A stretch of 64,000 nucleotides of DNA from assembly GCA_023412275.1 (NCBI GenBank), contig JAEYNY010000021.1, forward strand, positions 22,125 through 86,124. Reading direction: 5' to 3'. The stretch is from Bacillota bacterium (GTDB lineage Bacteria > Bacillota > Clostridia > Acetivibrionales > DSM-1351). Under the pieces are notes generated by a model. The model did no database searches, was not told the DNA's origin, and was given only the letters and a program-made list of their open reading frames with translations. Made by a program: the position numbers and the translations under genes. Below, piece by piece: positions 8,387 to 17,000 of the stretch (positions are counted from its first letter, which is position 1; each line of letters opens with the position of its first letter).

Positions 8387-8428
8387 CTTCCAATGAGGGA
8401 AGTCCGTTAGTGACTTTCCTTTTTATTT
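8387..8428 (+). terminator. Terminator with overlapping alternative hairpin in antiporter leader
   Basis: GGGAAGTC (8397-8404) and GACTTTCC (8412-8419) form an 8-bp stem with one G-U pair, followed by a T-rich run, just ahead of the antiporter ribosome site. CTTCC (8387-8391) can instead pair with GGAAG (8398-8402) around loop AATGAG, which would destroy the terminator stem. This mutually exclusive arrangement is typical of transcription attenuation. The trigger is unknown. Confidence 0.65.
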
Positions 8429-8503
8429 ATGTAAATGGAAAATTCACACTACATAATGTTGAAGGAATATTCAAAGATTAATAATAGTAAAGAAGGTGTA
8501 AAC

Positions 8504-9694
8504 TTGGAAAAGGTTCTTATTGATATTGCCCTTATTCTGGTTTTTACAAAAATAGGAGGGCTTGTAAGCAGGAAATTCAAAATGCCTGAGGTATTGGGTG
8601 CATTAATTGCAGGTGTTATTCTCGGCCCTGCGGTCCTTAAGCTTGTTGATTATACTGAACACGTAAAGTTGCTATCTGAATTGGGCGTAATAATGCTTAT
8701 GTTTCTTGCCGGTCTCGAAACTAACGTGGATGAATTGAAAAAAGCAGGAAAAACATCTTTTGTTATCGCTCTGGGAGGAGTAATCGTACCTTTAATTCTG
8801 GGAACCGCTGCTGCATATCTGTTTTTTACAAACTTCTGGGAAAACCTGTTTGTTGGTGTAATTCTTACAGCAACAAGCGTCAGTATTTCGGTTGAAACAC
8901 TTAACGAGCTTGGCAAGCTCAATACAAAAGCCGGTGTAAACATTCTGGGAGCCGCTGTTATTGACGATGTTCTGGGCTTGATTCTCATATCAATCGTTCT
9001 TGCCGTTTCCAAAACAGTGGGAAGCGGTGCATCCGGGTCAGACGCCGTAATGAGCCTTGTTATGACTTTTGTCAAAATAATTGTATTCTGTGTAATTTCA
9101 GTAATTATGATCGTAATAGTACCTAAGTTTATTAATAAAATCAAGGCTGATAGCAGTCACAAGCGAGACCTTTTAACCTATGCCATAGCAATGGCACTTA
9201 TTCTTGCATTTATTTCAGAACTACTTGGTATTGCTGCAATAACAGGCGCATATATCTGCGGTTTGACACTTTCACAGTTCATACACAGAGATTACATTGA
9301 GAAAAATGTCAAAGCCATATCATCGGGATTTTTGTCACTGATATTCTTTGCAAGCGTGGGTATTGCCGCGGATATCAAGGGATTGAACTCCGAGGTTATT
9401 CTTATCACTCTCGTTATGTTTGTTATAGCAGTTGTAGGCAAGCTCTTCGGGTGCGGAGGAGCAGCAAAGTTGTTCAAAATGAGCAAACATGAATGTATTC
9501 AGATCGGAGTAGGTATGATTTCAAGAGGCGAGGTTGCCATAATTACTGCAAACATCGGAATGCAAAACAAGATTATCTCCGAGGAGATTTACATTCCAAC
9601 GCTGATTGTAGTTATACTTACAACAGTTATAACCCCTGCATTATTAAAGATTGTATTCAGCTCAAAGCACGGATTGAGCGATTCAGCGGCTTGA
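8504..9694 (+). CDS. Cation/proton antiporter, CPA2 (KefB/NapA-like)
   Basis: About 396 residues and roughly 12 membrane helices. The family's paired acidic residues in the transport core appear as GAAVIDDVLGL; the other half of the core has ITGAYICGL and MISRGEVAIIT. There is no C-terminal TrkA-N domain, so it resembles short NapA-like antiporters rather than KefB with its regulatory domain. A frame runs from ATG 8435, but AGAAGGTG is followed after 5 nt by TTG 8504, which starts EKVLIDIALIL, the expected first helix. It probably exchanges Na+ or K+ for protons. Expression appears controlled by the leader terminator upstream. Confidence 0.87.
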   Translation: MEKVLIDIALILVFTKIGGLVSRKFKMPEVLGALIAGVILGPAVLKLVDYTEHVKLLSELGVIMLMFLAGLETNVDELKKAGKTSFVIALGGVIVPLILGTAAAYLFFTNFWENLFVGVILTATSVSISVETLNELGKLNTKAGVNILGAAVIDDVLGLILISIVLAVSKTVGSGASGSDAVMSLVMTFVKIIVFCVISVIMIVIVPKFINKIKADSSHKRDLLTYAIAMALILAFISELLGIAAITGAYICGLTLSQFIHRDYIEKNVKAISSGFLSLIFFASVGIAADIKGLNSEVILITLVMFVIAVVGKLFGCGGAAKLFKMSKHECIQIGVGMISRGEVAIITANIGMQNKIISEEIYIPTLIVVILTTVITPALLKIVFSSKHGLSDSAA

Positions 9695-9708
9695 TTTTTG
9701 TCATCTTG

Positions 9709-9737
9709 TTGACTAGCCTGACACCTTTTGATATTAT
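9709..9737 (+). promoter_or_regulatory. Promoter of the guanidine riboswitch transcript
   Basis: -35 TTGACT (9709-9714) and -10 TATTAT (9732-9737) with exact 17-bp spacing, starting just after the antiporter stop. The predicted start near 9744 leaves a short lead-in to the riboswitch. Confidence 0.7.
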
Positions 9738-9765
9738 CTATGTAAACAAAATAGCATATAGTTTT

Positions 9766-9856
9766 ATAGGGTTCCGCAGTTAAAACGAATAGCTGGTCTG
9801 GTCCAAGATAAAACACACAGTTTACTGTGTTCACGGAAGGATAAAAGCCTGGGAGA
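9766..9856 (+). promoter_or_regulatory. Guanidine-I (ykkC) riboswitch aptamer
   Basis: The conserved landmarks of the ykkC guanidine-I aptamer occur in order: TAGGGTTCCGC, GGTCTGGTCCAAGA, a hairpin arm ACACACAG paired with CTGTGT, then ACGGAAGGATAAAAGCC and CCTGGGAGA. An intrinsic terminator overlaps its 3' end and an SMR exporter gene follows. Guanidinium binding should stabilise the aptamer, free the terminator and switch the exporter on. Confidence 0.92.
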
Positions 9857-9891
9857 TATTTTATATTAATATCACCTAAGGCTTTTTTATT
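9846..9891 (+). terminator. Expression-platform terminator of the riboswitch
   Basis: AGCCT...GATATT pairs with AATATC...AGGCT and is followed by TTTTTTATTTT. The 5' arm (AAAGCC/CCT) is part of the aptamer core, so ligand binding and termination are mutually exclusive. Confidence 0.85.
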
Positions 9892-9916
9892 TTCTATTTT
9901 AAAAGGAGTGTAGCAT

Positions 9917-10237
9917 ATGAAATGGATAATGCTGATAATTGCGGGGCTGCTGGAAACGGGCTGGGCGGTTGGGTTAAAATATTCTCATGGATTTACAAAA
10001 CCTATACCAAGTATATTTACCATAGTGGGGATGATAGCAAGTTTCTTTTTTTTGTCATTGGCACTAAAGAATCTTCCCCTTGGTACGGCATATGCAATTT
10101 GGACCGGAATTGGTACGGTTGGTACTGTAGTTTTAGGAATAATATTATTTAAAGAGCCTATTGATATAATCAGGCTGATTTGTATCGGTTTTATAGTAGT
10201 TGGAATAGTAGGTTTAAAGGTGGTATCTGCACACTAG
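9917..10237 (+). CDS. gdx: Guanidinium exporter, small multidrug resistance family (Gdx/SugE)
   Basis: 106 residues, four membrane helices, full SMR length. The essential Glu of helix 1 lies in AGLLETGWAVGLKYS, whose GWA and LK pattern is that of the SugE/Gdx branch rather than EmrE. AAAAGGAG precedes the ATG by 9 nt. The guanidine-I riboswitch directly upstream is strong independent evidence that the substrate is guanidinium. In this family one gene product forms a dual-topology homodimer that swaps guanidinium for protons, and no second SMR gene is present here. Repeat copy 2 begins 38 bp after the stop. Confidence 0.92.
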   Translation: MKWIMLIIAGLLETGWAVGLKYSHGFTKPIPSIFTIVGMIASFFFLSLALKNLPLGTAYAIWTGIGTVGTVVLGIILFKEPIDIIRLICIGFIVVGIVGLKVVSAH

Positions 10238-10274
10238 TGTGCAATTTGCTTTCCAAAACGTAAAAGGGCTGATG

Positions 10275-10561
10275 CAAAACAGAAAGTATTTTGGGTTTAC
10301 ACTGTTACTCCCGTATAAAATTATATCAATGATTGCTTCCAAGATATTTGCAAGAGTTTCAAGCGGCTCATCTTAGGATATTTTACCGTCGCACACATTC
10401 ACCATCCATGGTTCATTGTGTGCTAAAACCTACATCGTATAGGTTTCCCGGTAAAATATCCGTGTTCGCCGGTAAACATCTGCAAATATCTTTAACCAAG
10501 CTTCCATTGATACAATTTATACTCTAAGTACAGGTTAAAAAAGATAACCCAATTAATTTTG
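10275..10561 (+). repeat. Dispersed palindromic repeat, copy 2
   Basis: About 287 bp, closely matching copy 1 along its whole length, with the same outer CAAAACAGAAAGT / ATTTTGC-type ends and the same complementary arms (TATAAAATTATATCAATGA against TCATTGATACAATTTATA-like sequence). It fills the space between the 3' ends of gdx and amt. Short frames inside it are not genes. Confidence 0.85.
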
Positions 10562-10583
10562 CACAACTCTTTTACTCAGTTAT

Positions 10584-12158
10584 TCAGACATTTAAACTTG
10601 TATCTTTGACCTTTAATTTACTTAAATACAGGTCGTCTGCTTTCTGAAAATCTATTTCTGACTTAACAATCTGGAAGTCGGGATATCCGTAGGCACCCAT
10701 TTCCTCAAGATCACAACCCTCAATCTCAACCTCCGGGCTAACCCGTATACCCCAGACCTTGTCAAGGAGCTTCCAGAATACATATGAGCCTCCAAAGCCC
10801 CAAACTATAAGGACTCCCACTGCTATGAGCTGTGCTACTAACTGTGAAGCGTCTCCATAGAACAAGCCTTTTACTCCCCCTGCTACACCATTAATGCCGT
10901 CACCGTAACTTCCGTCTGAAAATAATCCCACACATAGAACTCCAAATACACCGTTTACAGCATGAACTGATATGGCTCCCACCGGGTCATCAAGTTTAAG
11001 CTTGTTTTCTACAAAAGCAACGGAAATGCAAACCAGTATTCCGGCCAATGCACCTATAATAAAGGACGATATGGCATTGACAAATGCACAGGGTGCAGTA
11101 ATTGCAACCAGACCTGCAAGGGCTCCGTTACAAGTCATGGAAGGGTCAGGTTTTCCGTATTTACCCCACATATAGAACATTGCAACCAATCCCCCTATAG
11201 CTCCTGCTATCATAGTGTTTGTAGCAACAACCGCCAGTCTGAAATCTCCGGCATTAAGTGTCGAACCGGCATTAAAGGAAAACCAGCAAAAGAACAGAAT
11301 AATCGTCCCTACTACTGCCATAGGTATATGATGGCCCGGAAACGCTCTTGGGGTACCGTCTTTTTTGAACTTTCCTATTCTAGGCCCTATAACTATAGCT
11401 GCCGCAATAGCCATCATACCACCCATAGAGTGGACTACTGCAGATCCTGCAAAATCAACAACCCCATGACCTAAGCCAAAATTTTTGCCAAGGGCAGCCA
11501 TCCATCCTCCGCCCCACACCCAGTTTCCAAACAAGGGATAATAAATCATTGAAATGAAGAAGGAAGCTATTACTACTGCTGAATATTTTACTCTTTCTGC
11601 AACTGCTCCTGTTGGAATAGTGCAAGTTGTGTCCATAAACACCATCTGGAAGAAGAATAAAGCGTATATTCCTGCATCATAGGTTCCTCCGCTTTGCAGA
11701 AAGAATCCCTTGTACCCAAGAATTCCTCCAAACCCGGGGATTGAAAGCATACCATTTAAAACTGATCCGCCTGTCCCCAGGCCTGCTGCTCCTCCCGAGC
11801 CTCCGAATTGTAATGCGAAGCCTACAAGGAAATACCCTATGGCACCAACAAGAAACACCATCAGGTTCATTGTTATTGTATGAGCGGCATTTTTACCACG
11901 GCAAAAACCTGTTTCAACCATTGCAAATCCGCATTGGAAGAAAAAGACCATAAACCCGGTAATCATAATCCAAACAAAATTAGCACTGTATTGAGCTCTG
12001 CTTGCGGCGTTGGCAACATCTGAAAGGGTTTCCTTTCCTGTTACAGACGTATATGAAGCACCTGTAGGGTCCCCTGCTGCCATAACAACAGTTGAAATAA
12101 ATAGTGTCAGTATAGCAACTACTGAAATAAGACTTAATATTTTTGCAACTTTTTTCAT
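10584..12158 (-). CDS. amt: Ammonium transporter
   Basis: About 524 residues. An N-terminal signal-like helix (MKKVAKILSLISVV) is followed by the AmtB core of about 11 helices. Family landmarks include WIMITGFMVFFFQCGFAMVE, the twin-His residues in VVHSMGG and SVHAVNG, and FNAGSTL. The C-terminal tail of about 55 residues after the last helix is the region that meets PII in known systems. GGGGGA is 5 nt before ATG 12158, preferred over 12176. It is the last gene of a glnK - small membrane protein - amt operon. It imports ammonium, gated by GlnK. Confidence 0.95.
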   Translation of the reverse strand: MKKVAKILSLISVVAILTLFISTVVMAAGDPTGASYTSVTGKETLSDVANAASRAQYSANFVWIMITGFMVFFFQCGFAMVETGFCRGKNAAHTITMNLMVFLVGAIGYFLVGFALQFGGSGGAAGLGTGGSVLNGMLSIPGFGGILGYKGFFLQSGGTYDAGIYALFFFQMVFMDTTCTIPTGAVAERVKYSAVVIASFFISMIYYPLFGNWVWGGGWMAALGKNFGLGHGVVDFAGSAVVHSMGGMMAIAAAIVIGPRIGKFKKDGTPRAFPGHHIPMAVVGTIILFFCWFSFNAGSTLNAGDFRLAVVATNTMIAGAIGGLVAMFYMWGKYGKPDPSMTCNGALAGLVAITAPCAFVNAISSFIIGALAGILVCISVAFVENKLKLDDPVGAISVHAVNGVFGVLCVGLFSDGSYGDGINGVAGGVKGLFYGDASQLVAQLIAVGVLIVWGFGGSYVFWKLLDKVWGIRVSPEVEIEGCDLEEMGAYGYPDFQIVKSEIDFQKADDLYLSKLKVKDTSLNV

Positions 12159-12204
12159 CGTAATCCCCCATTTCATTCTGAAATTTAATATATAAACAGT
12201 TTGC

Positions 12205-12474
12205 TTATCTCGCGGTCTTTTGTTTCCTGAAATTACTCCATGAAAATACTGAAGATTCCTTATATAGCTCTTTTTTTAGTTTTAAAACCGAAAGCAGGTA
12301 TCTGAGACCCAGATATGCAACAGCCAGGCCGAATAATATTCCGGGTACCTTTGTGTTTATAACCTTGAAGGTTATGTCATTTATCCAGCTGTAAAAAATA
12401 AAAAATATACCTGAGACACATATACTCCCCGACAATACGGTCAGTATAATGATTGAAGCTTTTTTAGATAGCAT
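12205..12474 (-). CDS. Small two-helix membrane protein between glnK and amt
   Basis: About 89 residues, with two hydrophobic segments (ASIIILTVLSGSICVSGIFF and GILFGLAVAYLGLRYLL) and a basic C-terminal tail. I do not recognise the family. The start overlaps the last codons of glnK; ATG 12474 is likely, with GTG codons a few residues earlier also possible. Its position between the PII gene and the transporter gene, with overlap on one side and a 46-bp gap on the other, means it is co-expressed with both and may take part in ammonium transport control. That role is inference only. Confidence 0.72.
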   Translation of the reverse strand: MLSKKASIIILTVLSGSICVSGIFFIFYSWINDITFKVINTKVPGILFGLAVAYLGLRYLLSVLKLKKELYKESSVFSWSNFRKQKTAR

Positions 12475-12802
12475 CTTCACCACTCTCACTTGTTCTTATT
12501 TTTACTGCTTCTTCAACGTTATACACAAAAATCTTTCCATCGCCTACGTTACCTGTTTTAACTCTCTGTGTAACCTTTTGTATTATTTCCTGGACTGCAT
12601 CATCGTGAACAACAGTTTGAACCATTACTTTAGGAAGAAGATTTATTGTAACCTCGGCACCTCTGTATATTTCTTTTCTTCCCTTCTGATGTCCGCAGCC
12701 TGAAACCATTAACACCGTCATACCGAATATTTGTGATTCATTTAATATTTCCTTCACATCTTCCAGCTTTTCGGGTCTGATAATCATTTCGATTTTTTTC
12801 AT
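12464..12802 (-). CDS. glnK: Nitrogen regulatory protein P-II (GlnK type)
   Basis: About 112 residues, the usual PII length. The N-terminus MKKIEMIIRPEKLEDVKEIL, the T-loop KGRKEIYRGAEV, and the C-terminal signature TGNVGDGKIFVYNVEEA are all present. The first T-loop tyrosine (EIYRG) is kept, but the residue corresponding to the uridylylated Tyr51 of E. coli (AEY) is Val here (AEV). Classical uridylylation is therefore not expected. AAGGAG lies 9-10 nt before ATG 12802; ATG 12811 overlaps that site. It is first in the operon with amt and should bind 2-oxoglutarate and ATP/ADP to gate the transporter. Confidence 0.94.
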   Translation of the reverse strand: MKKIEMIIRPEKLEDVKEILNESQIFGMTVLMVSGCGHQKGRKEIYRGAEVTINLLPKVMVQTVVHDDAVQEIIQKVTQRVKTGNVGDGKIFVYNVEEAVKIRTSESGEDAI

Positions 12803-12834
12803 AAAACTCATCTCCTTAATCTATTGATATAAAT

Positions 12835-12866
12835 AAAAAACACCGGATTTCCTCACGGAAACCGGC
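12835..12866 (-). terminator. Second leader terminator before glnK
   Basis: On the minus strand, GCCGGTTTCC-GTGA-GGAAATCCGGTG is followed by TTTTTT. It lies 33 bp before the glnK start and within the same leader as another terminator. Confidence 0.85.
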
Positions 12867-12875
12867 GTCATTGCC
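12864..12875 (-). promoter_or_regulatory. Hexaloop hairpin GGC-AATGAC-GCC (antiterminator-like), proximal
   Basis: A 3-bp core stem, extendable by G-U pairs, surrounds loop AATGAC with A at position 1 and G at position 4. This is the loop rule of ANTAR-protein RNA targets. The GCC is also the first part of the terminator stem, so forming this hairpin would prevent termination. Sequence is 10/12 identical to the distal motif although flanks differ. Confidence 0.5.
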
Positions 12876-12898
12876 AAGTGTTGATTATTTATGGATAT

Positions 12899-12934
12899 AA
12901 AAAATGCCAATTCTGTTTATTTACAGAATTGGCA
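12899..12934 (-). terminator. First leader terminator before glnK
   Basis: On the minus strand, TGCCAATTCTGT-AAATAA-ACAGAATTGGCA is a perfect 12-bp stem followed by TTTTTT. It ends about 100 bp before glnK and lies downstream of the predicted glnK promoter. Confidence 0.88.
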
Positions 12935-12942
12935 TCGTTGCC
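12931..12942 (-). promoter_or_regulatory. Hexaloop hairpin GGC-AACGAT-GCC (antiterminator-like), distal
   Basis: Loop AACGAT again has A at position 1 and G at position 4, and the GCC side overlaps the first terminator stem. No clear partner hairpin lies upstream of it, so the usual two-hairpin ANTAR target would have to be made of this motif and the proximal one. Confidence 0.45.
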
Positions 12943-12968
12943 TCTATTAAATGAAATTTTATAACCAT

Positions 12969-12997
12969 ATATTACCACATACGTTTCCAGTTTACAA
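12969..12997 (-). promoter_or_regulatory. Candidate promoter of the glnK-amt operon
   Basis: On the minus strand, -35 TTGTAA (12992-12997) and -10 TAATAT (12969-12974) are spaced by 17 bp. Transcription from it would pass both hexaloop/terminator pairs before reaching glnK. Confidence 0.6.
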
Positions 12998-13012
12998 TAG
13001 CTTTTATGAAAT

Positions 13013-13957
13013 TTATTTAATCTTTTCCTTCAAATCATTTTCTGTAAGCTTTTTATTCAGTAAGTGTCCCCTCTCTGCCCATTCTATAGTAGATTTCAAT
13101 TCGCTTTGCGCCGGAAGTCCGGCTATTCTGTAATCCGGCAGGACAATACTTCCCTTCATATCCTGTGGGTATCCGATAAATTTTATTACTTCGTCCTCAT
13201 ACTCTTCTATTGAATTATCTTTTATATATTTGACAGATTCATTATAGGCTTCATTCAATTTTTTAATTACTGATGCTTTTTCTTTAATTGTTGTTTCTTT
13301 AAAGGCAATTACATTGCTGTAAATACTGTTTTTATATGCAGAATCCAGTACAACGGCACCTTGTTTAATTGCCATTGAAGAAAAGGGCTCAGGAAGCAAC
13401 GCAAGCTGAACCTTGTTGTGTTGAAGCATTTCAAGACGAACGGGGATGGAAGGCACTGCCACTTTTTCAACTTCATTAATACCGATACCGTTTTTATTCA
13501 GAATTTTATCCAGTGTGTACTCAATTATGGTATTTTCAGATATTGCAACCCTTTGTCCTCTTACTTCTTTTATATTTTTTATACCGGATTGCTTGCTTGC
13601 CAAAAGTATAAAGTCCCCGTCCGTAACTCCGGTTATTTTCACTTTAAATCCTGCATTTTGGTATAGGCAGACAGCTACCATGTCGCATAAAACACCGTCA
13701 ATGTCCGAGCTTTGAAATGCCGCATCCCTTTCTCCCGCACTTTTGAAAACCTCCATATCTATGCTTAACCCATATTTCTTAAAAATACCCTTGTCTCGGG
13801 CGATTATGTAGGGTATGGCATCAACTGCCGGCGTAAGGCCTATTTTCAAGTGCTCCCCGCCTTCTTGGTCTTTTTCATTGTTACATCCACAGACAGTAAT
13901 AAGAGATAAAAAGACCAATGCTCCACAAAGAATTTTTAAAATTAATTTATTCCGCAT
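13013..13957 (-). CDS. ABC transporter substrate-binding lipoprotein, NitT/TauT (NMT1) type
   Basis: 314 residues. A lipoprotein signal ends at a Cys in LITVCGCNN. The mature part begins LKIGLTPAVDAIPYIIARDKG, the typical opening of NMT1/SsuA-like binding proteins, and continues with IDGVLCDMVA and KVQLALLPEPFSSMA. GGAGG lies 9 nt before the ATG. There is no permease or ATPase beside it; the TauBC-like pair at 6738-8226, on the same strand, is the obvious partner. A terminator upstream and another downstream suggest a single-gene transcript. The ligand is unknown. Confidence 0.85.
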   Translation of the reverse strand: MRNKLILKILCGALVFLSLITVCGCNNEKDQEGGEHLKIGLTPAVDAIPYIIARDKGIFKKYGLSIDMEVFKSAGERDAAFQSSDIDGVLCDMVAVCLYQNAGFKVKITGVTDGDFILLASKQSGIKNIKEVRGQRVAISENTIIEYTLDKILNKNGIGINEVEKVAVPSIPVRLEMLQHNKVQLALLPEPFSSMAIKQGAVVLDSAYKNSIYSNVIAFKETTIKEKASVIKKLNEAYNESVKYIKDNSIEEYEDEVIKFIGYPQDMKGSIVLPDYRIAGLPAQSELKSTIEWAERGHLLNKKLTENDLKEKIK

Positions 13958-14014
13958 ATGTTATAACCTCCATAAAAGCACTATATTACATATTTGTCGC
14001 TTTTATGAATAATA

Positions 14015-14062
14015 AAACCCCATGTTACTACAGCCATTGTCGCTGTAGTAACATGGGGTTTC
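14015..14062 (-). terminator. Strong terminator after the M16 protease gene
   Basis: A perfect 20-bp stem, AAACCCCATGTTACTACAGC and its complement, encloses a 7-nt loop and is followed on the minus strand by TTTTATTATT. It lies 22 bp past the protease stop. Confidence 0.9.
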
Positions 14063-14083
14063 GTGCTACTGCCTATAAATAGA

Positions 14084-17000
14084 CTATTTTCCTGCTAACT
14101 TCTGATTAAGGTTATTTAAAACAGTAGTAACAAACTCAGACGTTACTTCACCTTTCGGATTAAAATTGCCCTTGTCATCCAGTTTTATAACATCAAAACC
14201 AACCAAAGCATTAACTGCTTTTCTTGACCATGATGCAGCAGCATTAATATCAGCTATTTCAGGCTTTGCATCCGGAAGCTGTACACCGCTTAAAGTAGCT
14301 ATTTTGCATATAAACACCGCAAGTTCTTCTCTTGTCAGCTTTCTGTTTTCAAAGTAGTTTCCTTTTTTATCCGGGGTTATCAGTCCCTGTTGCTTAGCGA
14401 TTTCAAGAGGCTTTGGAGCACCTGCAAGAACCAGTTCAAAGAATTGTCCTCTTGTAATAGTATTAGTTTTTGTGCCCTGTCCCTGCTCCAAAGCTATTAT
14501 ATTATCATAAAGCTCTTTGTTTTCACTAAGTTTTTCCTTACTTCCTGCTGTAGAATATGTTCCGTTTTTGAGCATGTTTTCAACCATAGAAGCTGTATCC
14601 TTGACATCGTTAACGGTAACAGATTTAATTTCTTTTAATATCTGTAAAATATCCTCTGACTTAATACCCATCAGATAGTAGCCAAGTGCAGTATTTGCAC
14701 CTGATATTTCTCCGGAAGAAACAGTGTAATTGCTGAAAGACTTTAAAATGTAACTATCCAGTTGTTCCTGTGTAAGATTAATATTCTTAATAAATTCCGG
14801 CAAACCTTTATATACCTCGAAGGTTTCCTTGATATTAGGGTCACGGTATGATGCAAGCATAAAGCCTTCATCACCAAATTCAACTATGTTGTCATAGGCA
14901 CCATAACCGAATCTTATCTTTGGAGTAATGTAGTTTTCGTTTATTACTGAACCTATTGGAATATATTTTCCATTGAATGCAGTTCCCATTTTTTCATAGG
15001 TTGAATAAATCATATTATATTGTACAGAACCGTCTACAGATATACCCTCTTTTTGTGCAGGCTTAGGAAGTTTTGAATAATCCTGTTTTGCGATATCCTT
15101 TGATGGCATTCCCATAGTAAACTTCTTTATTGAAGTTTCAAACTTGCTGATGCTGTTTTTATTACCGGCAAAAGTTACTATCAAATTCTTTTTGTTTGTT
15201 ACCAAGGCTTTAACATTATTAAGCTCATTTAAAACCCCTTTAGGATTTTTTGAAAGTTCCTTTTCCAGATTTGTAAGAAAGTTGTAATAATCAATAGTAG
15301 AAGCATAATTGAGATAGTTATATGCTTCACTGAAATATGATCTACTTCTCATTGCCTGTATACTTAAAGGGTTACTTGTATATTGAGTTTTCATTTCTGA
15401 TATCCTGGACTTGACTATATTCAAAACATCAGTACTTTTGTTAATCTGTGTATTTAAAATGATATCTTTGACAACCTCAAGCTGCTTGTCATAATCACCT
15501 ATTATACCTGACCAGGAAACATTTAAAACAGGCGAGTAATTTTTATATGTTTTGTCAAGTAACACGGATAAATTGAATGATACTCCGTTAATATATCTTG
15601 TCTTAAGATTGCCCAACTCAGCTTTTTTGCTGTTTTTGGTATCAAGATTTCCTAATAATTCAGTATAGAGCTTTAAATAATGTAGCTTATCCGCAGGAAC
15701 AGATGAAGTATCCAAATAAAGACTGGTGGATTCCGTCTCTCCAACATTTGCTTCAGCAGATATCAATCTAACTCCGTCTGATTTAGTTTCTTTAATATTA
15801 TAATTTTTAACTTCCTCAGGTAAATCTGAAATCTTCACAGCTTGGATACTTTTAACTATGTCTTTATTATCTTCTCTGCTGTTCCACTCGTTATAAGTTT
15901 TTGTTTCATCAACAATTGTATCTATTTGCTGTTGGCTCATAGATGCCTTTAAATCAGACAAATACTTTTTCTGTTCTGCTGCCTGCTTTTCTGAAAGTCC
16001 TGCCTCAGGAACAGTAGTAACCAGAGCGGTGTTTTTATTTTTTACAAGGAATTTTTCTGTAAGACCTTCAAAATATCTTTTGCCGGACTTAGTAGAAATG
16101 GACTTTATGTTCTTGAGCATATTATTATAAAAATCAATGCTGTCGAAATTGGCCCAGAAGCTGCCCACCTGTGTAGATAAATTTACACCCAGATTGGGAG
16201 TTTCGGTGATATTTGATACTCCTCTTAATTCTCCTGCAAGTACTGCATCAACATCTGCCGACTTAAAGCCCGTCTTTACAATAGTATTCAGGTATTTATC
16301 CACAAGCGCTTTAATATCCGCTTTTTTACTTTCATCAGTATTTTGCGCTGAAAAACTCAAAACGGGTATTGATAATCCGGTATTGTAATTTATTACAATA
16401 TCTCCTCCGAGTTTTTTATTCCTGAATTCCTGCTTTAATGGCGATGATTCGCTTCCAAGGAGCTCACCTAACACGGCTATTCCCAGTAAATCTTCATCAG
16501 ACATATTTGCAAGAGGAAAACAATAATCAATCTGTGATGCATTTTTAGTATCGGTACCGGCAGCCACCGGGTATTTAAATGTTTTTTCAATTGTTTTATT
16601 AAGAGGCTCCAGTTTTAACTTTTCAATGTTAATATCCTTTTTGTCATACTTTGAAAGGTAACTATCATCAATCATTTTAAGGAACTTTTGATAATCCACA
16701 TTTCCGTAGAGAACCATCAGTGAATTGGAGGGATGATAGTAAGTGTTATGGGTTTTAATTACATCCTCATATGCTAAATCCTTTACCTTATCAGGGTCTC
16801 CTCCTGATACCGTAGATTGGGTACTGTTAGGGAAAAGTGTTTTTAAGCCGTTATATGAGGCAGCAGTAGAGATATTACCCAAAGCGCCCTTCATTTCATT
16901 ATATACTGTACCGCTTATATTCAGGTCCGCCTTGCTGTCCGCCATTTCATATCTCCAGGCTTCCCTTTTGAAAATATTCTTGTCGTTATATACTGAAGGA

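Noticed and set aside
8650..9144. 164-codon minus-strand frame
   Set aside because: Antisense to the antiporter; its Ile/Thr-rich composition mirrors the opposite membrane helices.
10333..10527. Possible small protein within repeat copy 2
   Set aside because: The frame is a by-product of the repeat; the equivalent frame is broken in copies 1 and 3.
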